Shown here piece by piece: positions 33,085-41,059 of a stretch of DNA of 64,000 nucleotides. Both the position numbers and the translations under genes were made by a program. This DNA is from Mobilicoccus massiliensis (GTDB lineage: Bacteria > Actinomycetota > Actinomycetes > Actinomycetales > Dermatophilaceae), in NCBI RefSeq assembly GCF_000826525.2, contig NZ_LN651328.1:18432-82431 (forward strand). Reading direction: 5' to 3'. The number at the start of each line of letters is the position of its first letter. Positions within the stretch are counted from its first letter, which is position 1. The notes below the pieces were generated by a model. The model was not told the origin of the DNA. It was given only the letters and a program-made list of their open reading frames with translations, and did not search any database.

Positions 33085-34455
33085 TCAGTCGAACTCGTCC
33101 TCCGCGTGGCGGCGCAGACGACGCCGGGGCTTGTTCGCGCCGCCCTTGTCACTGCCGGTGCTCCGGGTACTCGTCGCGCTCGTGCCACTGCGGGAGTCGT
33201 TCCGGCGGCGCCCCGGGCGGGCGACGCGCAGCCCGGAGATTCCGGCGACGGCGAGAGCCGTCAGACCCACCTCGCCGGTGAGCGCGAGCGCGGTGACGAC
33301 GGCGTCGAGACCGACATGCGCGAAGTAACCGGCGCCGACGGAGCCGGAGGCCGCAACCCCGAGGACAAGGATCGCCAGGGCGTACAACACGACCGCGACA
33401 CCGGTGAGGCGTAGCCGTTCGAGCCAGGTGCCCCCGGCGCGGCGCACGCACCAGATCCCGAGCATCAGCCCGATGAGCAGCGGCACCGTCACCACGGCCG
33501 GGCTCCAGGTGGGCAACGGGCCGGGGGTGGGGACGGTCGCGAGCACTGGCACGAGCGGGATGATGCCCGGGTCGGAGACGAACCACGTCACCGAGCTGCC
33601 TCCGCCGAGCGTGAAGCCCGGACCGGCGAGCCACGAAGCCGCCCACATGGCGAGGGTCGGCAGGTAGGCGAGCTGGGCCAGGGTCATCAACGTGATGCCG
33701 ACCGGACCGCCGCCGATGCGGGCGTAGACCTCCGCCATCTCGCCGAAGCGCAGAACGATGCCGACGACGAGCACGACCGCACCGGCGGCGAGGGTCGCGA
33801 GCACGGCTGCCGCAGCGGGGCGCACGGCGCGACCGACCCACGACGGCACGTACTCGCGCTGGGCCCACTGGAGCCGGGGCGCGAGGTCGCCCAGGTGATG
33901 CAGCGGTCGCAACGCCAGGAGGTACGCGAGCGTGGCGAGCACGATGCCACCGAACGTCGCGAATCCGATCGAAGGACGCGCACCGCCGAAGTGCGCGGCG
34001 ACCGCGAGCACCAGAGCGGTCGCCGCGTAACCCGTGACGAACGCTCCCCCGGCCACCGCGACGTCCTCGCGGATCGCGCCGAAGCCGCGCAACCGCCGCG
34101 ACTTGCTCGCCGGATCGGGGACGACGCGCTGCGCCGACCACCACGCGCACACCAACGGCCAGGCGAGCAGCAGCCACGGGATGAGCCCGACCCTGCCCGC
34201 GTCGAGGGTGAGTGGGGCGCCGTGGGCGAAGGCCCACCCGGCGAGACCGGCGGCCACGGTGGCTCCGGCAGACTCCGAGCCTCCGGCACCCGTCAGCCAC
34301 CCGAGCACGCAGAGGACGACGATCATCGTCGCCGAGGCCAACGCGGCTCCGGCACCATGACCGCCGGCGACGAGCCACAGCGGCAGGACATCATCCTCCG
34401 AGGACGGCCGGCCGGGGTCTCGAAGCTCTCGCACACGCATCAGGGTGTCACGCAT
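33085..34455 (-). CDS. DUF6350 family multi-pass membrane protein
   Basis: 456 residues with about ten hydrophobic helices and a strongly basic tail (RPGRRRNDS ... KPRRRLRRHAEDEFD). Recognised by its topology and its position upstream of purN-purH and near sucCD, which is the usual actinobacterial neighbourhood for DUF6350. Function unknown. ATG 34455 is used; ATG 34440 (M-R-V-R-E) is a possible alternative. GTGAGGA lies about 10 nt upstream of 34455. Confidence 0.8.
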   Translation of the reverse strand: MRDTLMRVRELRDPGRPSSEDDVLPLWLVAGGHGAGAALASATMIVVLCVLGWLTGAGGSESAGATVAAGLAGWAFAHGAPLTLDAGRVGLIPWLLLAWPLVCAWWSAQRVVPDPASKSRRLRGFGAIREDVAVAGGAFVTGYAATALVLAVAAHFGGARPSIGFATFGGIVLATLAYLLALRPLHHLGDLAPRLQWAQREYVPSWVGRAVRPAAAAVLATLAAGAVVLVVGIVLRFGEMAEVYARIGGGPVGITLMTLAQLAYLPTLAMWAASWLAGPGFTLGGGSSVTWFVSDPGIIPLVPVLATVPTPGPLPTWSPAVVTVPLLIGLMLGIWCVRRAGGTWLERLRLTGVAVVLYALAILVLGVAASGSVGAGYFAHVGLDAVVTALALTGEVGLTALAVAGISGLRVARPGRRRNDSRSGTSATSTRSTGSDKGGANKPRRRLRRHAEDEFD

Positions 34456-34539
34456 CAGGAGGACATCCTCACCCGACCACGGTCGGAACCCGTGGCCCCA
34501 CGCCGATGGGGCCGTGCCGACGCGTCCGCCCCACCCCGC

Positions 34540-34612
34540 AAGATGGAAGATGGGATGGGAGCAGGAGTGGGGTGATCACCCCCGATTCGCTGCCATCCCA
34601 TCTGCCACCTCG
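34540..34612. repeat. Nested palindromic repeat, family P2, copy 1
   Basis: Arms AGATGGGATGG (34548-34558) and CCATCCCATCT (34593-34603) are symmetric about 34575.5, which is also the centre of an inner palindrome GTGATCAC (34572-34579). Outer flanks are only partly complementary. Copy 2 is at 52780-52849. It lies in the 340-bp divergent gap between DUF6350 and the prepilin peptidase (34456-34795). Two small hairpins at about 34475-34530 precede it and nothing recognisable follows. Confidence 0.85.
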
Positions 34613-34795
34613 GGTTGAAGAGGCGCCAGGGGCAATGGGTCGGGGGACGGCCCGGACGGGAGAGGGCGTGGTGTCCGGCGGGGATCGGGGCGATGTGCAC
34701 CCCTGTGGATGGCCGAGTCCGGGTGGGTCCACGGCGGGTGAGCCACATGCCACCCTCCCGAAAGACCGTGCCGCCTCGACCACCCCGGAGCTCCG

Positions 34796-35491
34796 ATGCA
34801 CCTCGCCGCCGTCGAGCCCTCCACCCTGACGAGTGCGATCGCAGCCGCCATGGCCTGTGTGTCCGGAGCCGGCATCGGCCGGTTGCTCGCAGGTCTCCAT
34901 CGGCGCGGGTGGTACCGGCGTGCCGGAGACGGGCCCTGCGCACCCGTGCCCGGCACGAGCATCGTCCTCGCCACCGCCGGGATCTGGTCCGTGCTCGCCG
35001 CGACCCTCCCGGCCGCCGGTCTCGTCGACGCCGTCGTCCTCTGGCTCGACCTCGTCGTCGTCACCGTGGCCGTACTGCTCTCGGCCGCCGACGTGGCGCA
35101 GCGACGACTCCCCGACGTCGGGACGATTCCGCTCGCGGCCCTCGCGGTTGCGGTGATGCTCGCGATCGGCCTGTTCGGTGGGCCCTCCGCCGTGGTGACG
35201 AGCCGGCAGGCCCTCGCCGCCGGACTCGCAGTCCCCCTTGTCCTCGCGGCGATCACCCTGACCGCGGGCGGAATCGGGCTCGGCGACGTCAAGCTGTCGT
35301 GCTCCCTCGCCGTGCTCCTCGGTCTGCGCGGCCTCGACGCCGTGCTCACCGGTGCGTTCCTCGTCGTCGTCCTCGCCGGCGCGTGGGCGGTGCTCCTGCT
35401 CGCGCGCGGTCGCGCCGATCGTCACACTGCCATCGCCCTCGGTCCGTTCCTCACGGCCGGCACCGCGGTCGCCCTCGTCGTCGGCGCCTGA
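34796..35491 (+). CDS. Prepilin peptidase (A24 family)
   Basis: 231 residues, about seven helices. Both catalytic aspartates of type IV leader peptidases are present: D99 in SAADVAQRRLPD and D164 in GLGDVK (161-166). It lacks the N-terminal methylase domain of the large PilD type, as is common in Gram-positive bacteria. ATG follows GGAG by about 5 nt. No pilin, pilus ATPase or tad gene is in the window, so its substrates must be encoded elsewhere. Confidence 0.85.
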   Translation: MHLAAVEPSTLTSAIAAAMACVSGAGIGRLLAGLHRRGWYRRAGDGPCAPVPGTSIVLATAGIWSVLAATLPAAGLVDAVVLWLDLVVVTVAVLLSAADVAQRRLPDVGTIPLAALAVAVMLAIGLFGGPSAVVTSRQALAAGLAVPLVLAAITLTAGGIGLGDVKLSCSLAVLLGLRGLDAVLTGAFLVVVLAGAWAVLLLARGRADRHTAIALGPFLTAGTAVALVVGA

Positions 35492-35561
35492 CCTGCACCC
35501 ACCCGTCGCCCCGACTACACATCCTCGGCCGCGACGGCCGTCAGCATGTCGCTGAACACGG

Positions 35562-35594
35562 CGACGGCCGGACCCCGAAGGGATCCGGCCGTCG
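35562..35594. terminator. Bidirectional terminator between prepilin peptidase and sucD
   Basis: Arms CGACGGCCGGA (35562-35572) and TCCGGCCGTCG (35584-35594) pair perfectly; outer ACACGG / CCGTGT extends the stem past a small bulge. Located between two convergent genes. Confidence 0.8.
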
Positions 35595-35621
35595 ACCGTG
35601 TGCTCGTTCGGACGCCAGGTG

Positions 35622-36509
35622 TCAGAGACCCTGGACGATCTCGCGCATGAGCTGAGCCGTCTCCGACGGCGTCTTGCCGACCTTGACGCCGGCGGCCTCG
35701 AGGGCCTCCTTCTTGGCCTGCGCGGTGCCCGAGGAGCCGGAGACGATGGCGCCGGCGTGGCCCATCGTCTTGCCCTCGGGAGCCATGAAGCCCGCGACGT
35801 AGCCGACGACCGGCTTGGTCATGTTCTCCTTGATCCAGGCGGCCGCGCGCTCCTCGGCGTCGCCGCCGATCTCGCCGATCATCACGACGCCGACGCACTC
35901 CGGGTCCTTCTCGAACGCCTCGAGGCAGTCGATGTGCGTGGTGCCCACGATGGGGTCGCCGCCGATGCCGACGCCGGTGGTGAAGCCGATGTCGCGCAGC
36001 TCGTACATCATCTGGTAGGTCAGCGTGCCCGACTTGGAGACCAGGCCGAGCTTGCCCTCGCCCGAGACGTCGGCCGGGGTGATGCCCGCGTTCGACTTTC
36101 CGGGGCTGATGATGCCGGGGCAGTTGGGGCCGATGATGCGCGTCGTGCCCTTGTTCTTGCAGTAGTTGAAGAACTCCGCGGTGTCCTTGACCGCGATGCC
36201 CTCGGTGATGACGACGACGAGCGGCATCTCGGCGTCGACGGCCTCCATGACCGCGGACTTGGCGAAGGCCGGGGGCACGAAGACGACGGAGACGTTCGCG
36301 CCCGTCTGCTTCATCGCCTCGGCGACCGTGCCGAACACCGGGATCTCCTGGCCCTCGGGGAACGTGACGGTCTGACCCGCCTTCTTGGGGTTGACGCCGC
36401 CGACGATGTCGGTGCCGCTCGCGAGCATGCGGGCCGTGTGCTTCATGCCCTCGGACCCGGTCATGCCCTGCACGATGACCTTCGAGTCGGAGTCGAGGAA
36501 GATAGCCAT
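35622..36509 (-). CDS. sucD: Succinyl-CoA ligase, alpha subunit
   Basis: 295 residues. CoA-binding subunit; the phosphorylated histidine is H251 in [12 protein letters not shown], with SKSGTLTY and GIGGDPIVG in their usual places. Works with SucC, encoded 32 bp upstream on the same strand, to interconvert succinyl-CoA and succinate with NTP formation. ATG 36509 begins the conserved [18 protein letters not shown]; an AAGGA lies about 14 nt before it. Full length. Confidence 0.97.
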   Translation of the reverse strand: MAIFLDSDSKVIVQGMTGSEGMKHTARMLASGTDIVGGVNPKKAGQTVTFPEGQEIPVFGTVAEAMKQTGANVSVVFVPPAFAKSAVMEAVDAEMPLVVVITEGIAVKDTAEFFNYCKNKGTTRIIGPNCPGIISPGKSNAGITPADVSGEGKLGLVSKSGTLTYQMMYELRDIGFTTGVGIGGDPIVGTTHIDCLEAFEKDPECVGVVMIGEIGGDAEERAAAWIKENMTKPVVGYVAGFMAPEGKTMGHAGAIVSGSSGTAQAKKEALEAAGVKVGKTPSETAQLMREIVQGL

Positions 36510-36541
36510 GTCTGTTGTGCCGTCCTTTTCTTCGATCTCGA

Positions 36542-37723
36542 TTACTTGGCGGCCAGTTCGGCGGCCTTGCGGGCGGCGCCGTCCATCGTGGCCTCGACCG
36601 TGACGAGCGGGTGGTCGAACTCGGCGAGGATGGCTCGGCCTTCCTCGACGTTGTTGCCGTCGAGGCGCACGACCAGCGGCTTGGTGGCCGCGTCGCCGAG
36701 GGTCTTGAGGGCGCCGACGATGCCGTTGGCCACCGCGTCGCACGCGGTGATGCCGCCGAAGACGTTGACGAACACCGACTTGACCTGGTCGTCGCCGAGG
36801 ATGACGTCGAGGCCGTTGGCCATGACCTCGGCCGACGCGCCACCACCGATGTCGAGGAAGTTCGCGGGCTTGCTGACGCCGCCGGTGTGGTCCTGGCCGG
36901 CGTAGGCGACGACATCAAGGGTGCTCATGACGAGACCCGCGCCGTTGCCGATGATGCCGACGTTGCCGTCGAGCTTGACGTAGTTGAGGCCGAGCGCCTT
37001 GGCCTTGGCCTCCAGCGGGTCCTCGGCCGCCTCGTCGACCAGAGCCGCGTGCTCGGGCTGGCGGAAGCTCGCGTTGTCGTCGAGCGTGACCTTGCCGTCG
37101 AGGGCGATGATCTCGCCGTCCTCGGTCTTGACGAGCGGGTTGACCTCGACGAGCGTGGCGTCCTCACCGCGGTAGACGTCCCAGAGCTTCTGCAGCACCG
37201 GCACGATCTTGGCGCCGGTCTCGGTGTCGAAGCCGGCCGCGTCGACGATCTCCTTGGCCTTGGCCTCGTCGATGCCCGTGTTCGGGTCGACGGAGATCTT
37301 CGCGAGCGCCTCGGGGCGCTCGACCGCGAGCTGCTCGATCTCCATGCCGCCCTCCTTGCTGCACATCGCGAGGTAGGCGCGGTTGGCGCGGTCGAGCAGC
37401 AGGGAGAAGTAGTACTCCTCGGCGATCTTGGCGCCCTGGGCGATCATCACCGTGCGCACGGTGTGGCCCTTGATGTCCATCCCGAGGATGTCGTTCGCGT
37501 ACTTCTCGGCCTCGTCGGCGCTCTTGGCGACCTTGACTCCACCGGCCTTGCCGCGGCCGCCGGTCTTCACCTGGGCCTTGACGACGGTGACCCCGCCGCT
37601 CTTGGCCCCGATCTCCTCGGCCGCCGCCTTGGCCTCCGCGGGCGTGGTGGCGGTCTTGCCTGCGAGCACGGGTACGCCGTGCCTTTCGAACATGTCACGA
37701 GCCTGGTACTCGAAAAGATCCAC
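36542..37723 (-). CDS. sucC: Succinyl-CoA ligase, beta subunit
   Basis: 393 residues, GTG start with GAGGAAG just upstream. ATP-grasp subunit beginning [19 protein letters not shown], with [18 protein letters not shown] and the C-terminal [18 protein letters not shown] that grips nucleotide and phosphate. A TAGAAT hexamer about 40 nt upstream is a likely -10 box. In transcription order the B12 subunit of the mutase, sucC and sucD follow one another, though a hairpin separates the first from sucC. Confidence 0.97.
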   Translation of the reverse strand: MDLFEYQARDMFERHGVPVLAGKTATTPAEAKAAAEEIGAKSGGVTVVKAQVKTGGRGKAGGVKVAKSADEAEKYANDILGMDIKGHTVRTVMIAQGAKIAEEYYFSLLLDRANRAYLAMCSKEGGMEIEQLAVERPEALAKISVDPNTGIDEAKAKEIVDAAGFDTETGAKIVPVLQKLWDVYRGEDATLVEVNPLVKTEDGEIIALDGKVTLDDNASFRQPEHAALVDEAAEDPLEAKAKALGLNYVKLDGNVGIIGNGAGLVMSTLDVVAYAGQDHTGGVSKPANFLDIGGGASAEVMANGLDVILGDDQVKSVFVNVFGGITACDAVANGIVGALKTLGDAATKPLVVRLDGNNVEEGRAILAEFDHPLVTVEATMDGAARKAAELAAK

Positions 37724-37837
37724 GGCACTTCCTCGTCATCGATGGATAGACGTCCGAGGCGCATTCTAACGACGCGTCGCACCACGATCGGACGAGGGCG
37801 TGTGCCACTTCGACGTGGGTGAACACGTCGTGAACAG

Positions 37838-37874
37838 CGATGACCCCCGCCGCCGGGGCGCGCGAGGGTCATCG
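37838..37874 (-). terminator. Hairpin between the mutase small subunit and sucC
   Basis: Arms CGATGACCC (37838-37846) and GGGTCATCG (37866-37874) pair; the loop is GC-rich and may pair further. It follows the mutase small-subunit gene and precedes the sucC promoter, so it probably separates the two transcripts. Confidence 0.65.
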
Positions 37875-37951
37875 GGGTCGTGAAGGGCGCACCGGCCTGA
37901 CGGAGCGCGCCGGGAACGCCGTACGGCCCGTGGGCCGACGTGGTGAATCTC

Positions 37952-38353
37952 TCAGCTCTGCGAGACGTTCTGCTCGACCCAGTCGACGATCTCGGTGGTG
38001 GTCGCCCCCGGCGTGAACACCTTGGCGACACCGAGCTCGGTGAGCTGCGGGATGTCGTCCTCGGGGATGATGCCGCCGCCGAACACCGTGATGTCGGCCG
38101 CGTCGCGCTCCTTGAGGAGCTCGATGGTCTTGGCGAACAACGTCATGTGGGCGCCGGAGAGAACCGAGAGCCCCACCGCGTCGGCGTCCTCCTGGATGGA
38201 CGCCTCGACGATCTGCTCAGGGGTCTGGTGGAGGCCGGTGTAGATGACCTCCATCCCGGCGTCACGCAGGGCCCTCGCGATGACCTTCGCACCACGGTCG
38301 TGCCCGTCGAGTCCGGGCTTGGCCACCACGATGCGCAACGGAGATTCACTCAT
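37952..38353 (-). CDS. Cobalamin-binding (small) subunit of the split methylmalonyl-CoA mutase
   Basis: 133 residues: a stand-alone B12-binding domain. The cobalt-ligating motif D-x-H-x-x-G is at 16-21 (LDGHDRG), followed by SVLSGAH (63-69) and the GGG of VFGGGIIP that accommodate the nucleotide tail. It matches the C-terminal domain that the mutase protein at 6173-7762 lacks, so the two probably form the active enzyme although their genes are about 30 kb apart. ATG 38353 opens the conserved domain and has a TACCCT hexamer 6 nt upstream. Adjacent to sucCD, which uses the product. Confidence 0.92.
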   Translation of the reverse strand: MSESPLRIVVAKPGLDGHDRGAKVIARALRDAGMEVIYTGLHQTPEQIVEASIQEDADAVGLSVLSGAHMTLFAKTIELLKERDAADITVFGGGIIPEDDIPQLTELGVAKVFTPGATTTEIVDWVEQNVSQS

Positions 38354-38359
38354 GCGCCC

Positions 38360-38365
38360 AGGGTA
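38360..38365 (-). promoter_or_regulatory. Putative leaderless -10 box of the mutase small subunit
   Basis: TACCCT on the minus strand ends 6 nt before ATG 38353; no Shine-Dalgarno. Confidence 0.5.
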
Positions 38366-38586
38366 GCCGTCGGGGCCGGGCCCGTGTGGCGAAGAGGACC
38401 GAAGTCCCCCGCCCCCGCGTCGCCCGCGGGACGGTCGCGACGACCGGCACGGCGCGGCCACGGAACCGGGGGAGAACGACGTCGCCGTCACCAGCTCGCG
38501 GCGGCGGAAGATGTGAGATATCGGACGAACGTTCAGAAGGGGGTTTCGTCATCGGATCGTGACCGTGCATAGTGGCCCGGTCACTG

Positions 38587-38603
38587 TTCCGTGCACTACG
38601 GAA
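38587..38603 (+). promoter_or_regulatory. Inverted repeat upstream of the M23 peptidase
   Basis: TTCCGT-GCACT-ACGGAA, a 6-bp perfect inverted repeat with a 5-nt spacer, ends 21 bp before ATG 38625. A related half, CCGTGCATAGTGG, lies about 20 bp upstream. Possible operator; the regulator is unknown. Confidence 0.35.
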
Positions 38604-38624
38604 CCCACCCACGGTCGAGGTGCC

Positions 38625-39506
38625 ATGCCGACGAAGTCAGGACACCGTTCCGCTTTCCCGACCCCGCACACGCGGGGTGAACGACGGGAGGCCACACGCC
38701 GTCGACGGCGCGAACGTCGGCTGGGGGTGATATCCGGGCTCGCGGTGCTCACCGCGCTGGCCTCCCCCCTCGTCGCCGAGGTGGTGACCGCCGACGCCGC
38801 CACCGGCGCCCACTTCACCGGCAACGCGACGGTACCGAACGCGGCCCCCGATCAGGCCGCGGTCGACGCGGCCGACCAAGCACGTGTGGCGTTCCCGGCG
38901 CACACGATCCCCGCCCGAGAGGTGCTCGCCCTGTCGGTGCCGGCACGCGGTGTGCAGGCTGCCCACAGCGCGGCCGCAGCCCGGACACCGGCCGCCGCTC
39001 CGGCCGGAGCGATGCTCACCCCCGCGGCTAAGGCCCGCCTGGCCGTCGAGGCCCGCGCCTCGCGTGCGACGGCCCGAGCGGTGGCCGGAGCCCGCCCCGG
39101 GTTCTCCCGTCCCGTCGAGGGCACCCGTCTCACCTCCGGATTCGGCCCGCGTTGGGGTCGGATGCACGCCGGCATCGACTTCGCCGGCCCCATCGGTCAG
39201 GTGATCCGCGCGGTCGGTGGCGGGACCGTCACCGTCGCGGGACCGGCCTCCGGTTACGGCCGGCTCATCGAGATCCGCCACGACGACGGACGGTTCACGC
39301 GCTACGGCCACCTGCACCGCGTCGACGTCAAGACCGGAGATCGGGTCGAGGCCGCGCAACCCATCGGCGCCCTCGGCAACGCGGGCCGCTCCACCGGCCC
39401 CCACCTGCACTTCGAGGTGCGCACCCCCGCCGGCACCGCCGTCGACCCCGCCCCCTGGCTCGCCGAGCGCGGCATCACGCCCGTCGAGGCGCCGCCCAAG
39501 CGCTGA
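38625..39506 (+). CDS. M23 (LytM-type) metallopeptidase, membrane-anchored or secreted
   Basis: 293 residues from ATG 38625 (GAGG 4 nt upstream). A basic N-terminus (TRRRRRERR) and a hydrophobic segment (about 34-58) form a signal or anchor. An Ala-rich linker leads to the LytM domain at about 165-285 with zinc ligands H181 and D185 in MHAGID and H262 in PHLHFEV (H260, H262), plus H229 in YGHLH. All catalytic residues are kept, so an active endopeptidase cutting peptidoglycan cross-bridges is likely. The upstream ATG 38559 would lengthen it by 22 residues without a hydrophobic start. Confidence 0.9.
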   Translation: MPTKSGHRSAFPTPHTRGERREATRRRRRERRLGVISGLAVLTALASPLVAEVVTADAATGAHFTGNATVPNAAPDQAAVDAADQARVAFPAHTIPAREVLALSVPARGVQAAHSAAAARTPAAAPAGAMLTPAAKARLAVEARASRATARAVAGARPGFSRPVEGTRLTSGFGPRWGRMHAGIDFAGPIGQVIRAVGGGTVTVAGPASGYGRLIEIRHDDGRFTRYGHLHRVDVKTGDRVEAAQPIGALGNAGRSTGPHLHFEVRTPAGTAVDPAPWLAERGITPVEAPPKR

Positions 39507-39533
39507 CGTCACCTCGTCGTCGGTGGCCGCGGT

Positions 39534-39539
39534 TACCGT
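39534..39539 (+). promoter_or_regulatory. Putative leaderless -10 box of the MFS gene
   Basis: TACCGT ends 6 nt before GTG 39546; no Shine-Dalgarno. Same hexamer and almost the same spacer as manC. Confidence 0.5.
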
Positions 39540-39545
39540 GACCGC

Positions 39546-41050
39546 GTGCCGACCGACGACGCCCGCCCTGCCACGGCCGACCATCCATCAGCGGACGATC
39601 CATCAGCCGACGATCGACGACCTGACCATCCACCAGCGGACGAGCCCCAGGTGCCGGTACATCCCACCGGACCCGTCACCGCCGACTCCGCGCCCACCCC
39701 GCACCTGCTCGACCCCGGTGCGGTCCATGTGAGCGTGCGCTCGCCGGAGCAGCGCCGCGCGACGTTTCGCGCGATCCTGCTCAACACCGGGGTCGCCAAC
39801 GTCACGACCAGCTACCTGTGGTTTGCGCTGACGTTCTGGATCTACCTCGCCACTCGCAACGTCATCGCCACCGGCGTCGTCGGCGGCACGTTCATGCTCC
39901 TCATGGCCGCGACGAGCATCAGCTTCGGCACCGTGGTCGACCGGTATCGCAAACTGCTCGTCATGCGCGTCGCGGGCGGTGCCACGCTCGCCGCGTTCGC
40001 GATCGCGGGGCTCGTCTACCTCGTCGCACCCGACGAGCAGATCGTGCGCCTCGACCGCCCGTGGTTCTGGGTGCTCTCCCTCGTCGCGTTGCTCGGCGCC
40101 GTCGTGGAGAACCTCCGCAACATCGCCCTGTCGACCACCGTGACGATCCTCGTCGACCCCGACGAGCGGGCCCGGGCCAACGGACTCGTGGGCATGGTGC
40201 AGGGCCTCGCGTTCATGGTGACCTCCGTGCTCTCCGGCCTGTCGATCGGCTTCCTCGGCATGGGAGGAACGCAGGTCGTCGCGCTCGCCCTCACCGCGAT
40301 CGCGTTCGCGCACCTGTTCACCGTGCGCATGCCCGAGGAGATCCGGCCCGCGGCCTCCGACGCGCACGGTGCGTTCGACCTCGCCGGGTCGTGGCGCGCG
40401 GTGAGTGCGGTGAGCGGACTGTTCGCACTCATCGTGTTCTCGACGTTCAACAACCTCATCGGCGGCGTGTACATGGCGCTCATGGATCCGTACGGGCTGG
40501 AGCTGTTCTCCGTGCAGCTCTGGGGCGCGCTGTTCGCCCTCGCCTCGACCGGGTTCCTCGTCGGGGGTGCCGTCGTCGGCAAGCTGGGCCTCGGATCAAA
40601 CCCGCTGCGCACGCTGCTGCTCGCCGCCGTCGTCATGGGCGTCATCGGCGGTGGTTTCACGATTCGCGAATGGGGCTGGCTCTACCTGGCCGGCATCTGG
40701 CTCTACATGTGCCTCATCCCGTCGTCGAGGCGGCCGAGCAGACCGTCATCCAGCGCGTCGTTCCGCTCGAACGCCAGGGCCGGGTGTTCGGGTTCGCGGG
40801 CGCGTTCGAGGCCTCGGCCGCTCCCGTCACCGCGTTCCTCATCGCGCCGATCGCGCAGCACTGGCTCATCCCCTACGCCCGTGGCGCCGAGGGCTCCGCC
40901 GTGCTCGCACCGCTGCTCGGCACCGGCACGTCACGGGGGATCGCGCTCGTGTTCCTCGTCGCGGGCGCCGTCATGATCGCCGCCGCACTGCTCGCGTTCC
41001 TCACTCCCGTGTACCGCCGGGTCTCCGCCGAGTACGCCGCGGCGGGGTGA
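39546..41050 (+). pseudogene. MFS transporter interrupted by a one-base frameshift
   Basis: Two reading frames together make one 12-helix major facilitator. Frame 1 (39546 to about 40720) gives the N-terminal 390 residues and ends in an Arg/Ser shadow stopping at 40976. The rest (VVEAAEQTVIQRVVP, ERQGRVFGFAGAFEAS, last helices) continues in another frame to 41050. The break is at 40718-40720, where CTCATCCCGTCGTC would read through as L-I-P-V-V-E if it had four Cs instead of three. With one C added, the protein is 501 residues and complete. Either a real disabling mutation or a homopolymer sequencing error. Substrate not inferable; the hydrophilic N-terminus has short repeats (PSADD, PADE). 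Confidence 0.85.
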
Positions 41051-41059
41051 GGTGCGCGC

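Noticed and set aside
32500..33281. Repeated-peptide open frames across the 112-bp array on both strands
   Set aside because: The period is not a multiple of 3, so successive units are read in different frames; no ribosome-binding site or codon bias supports a gene.
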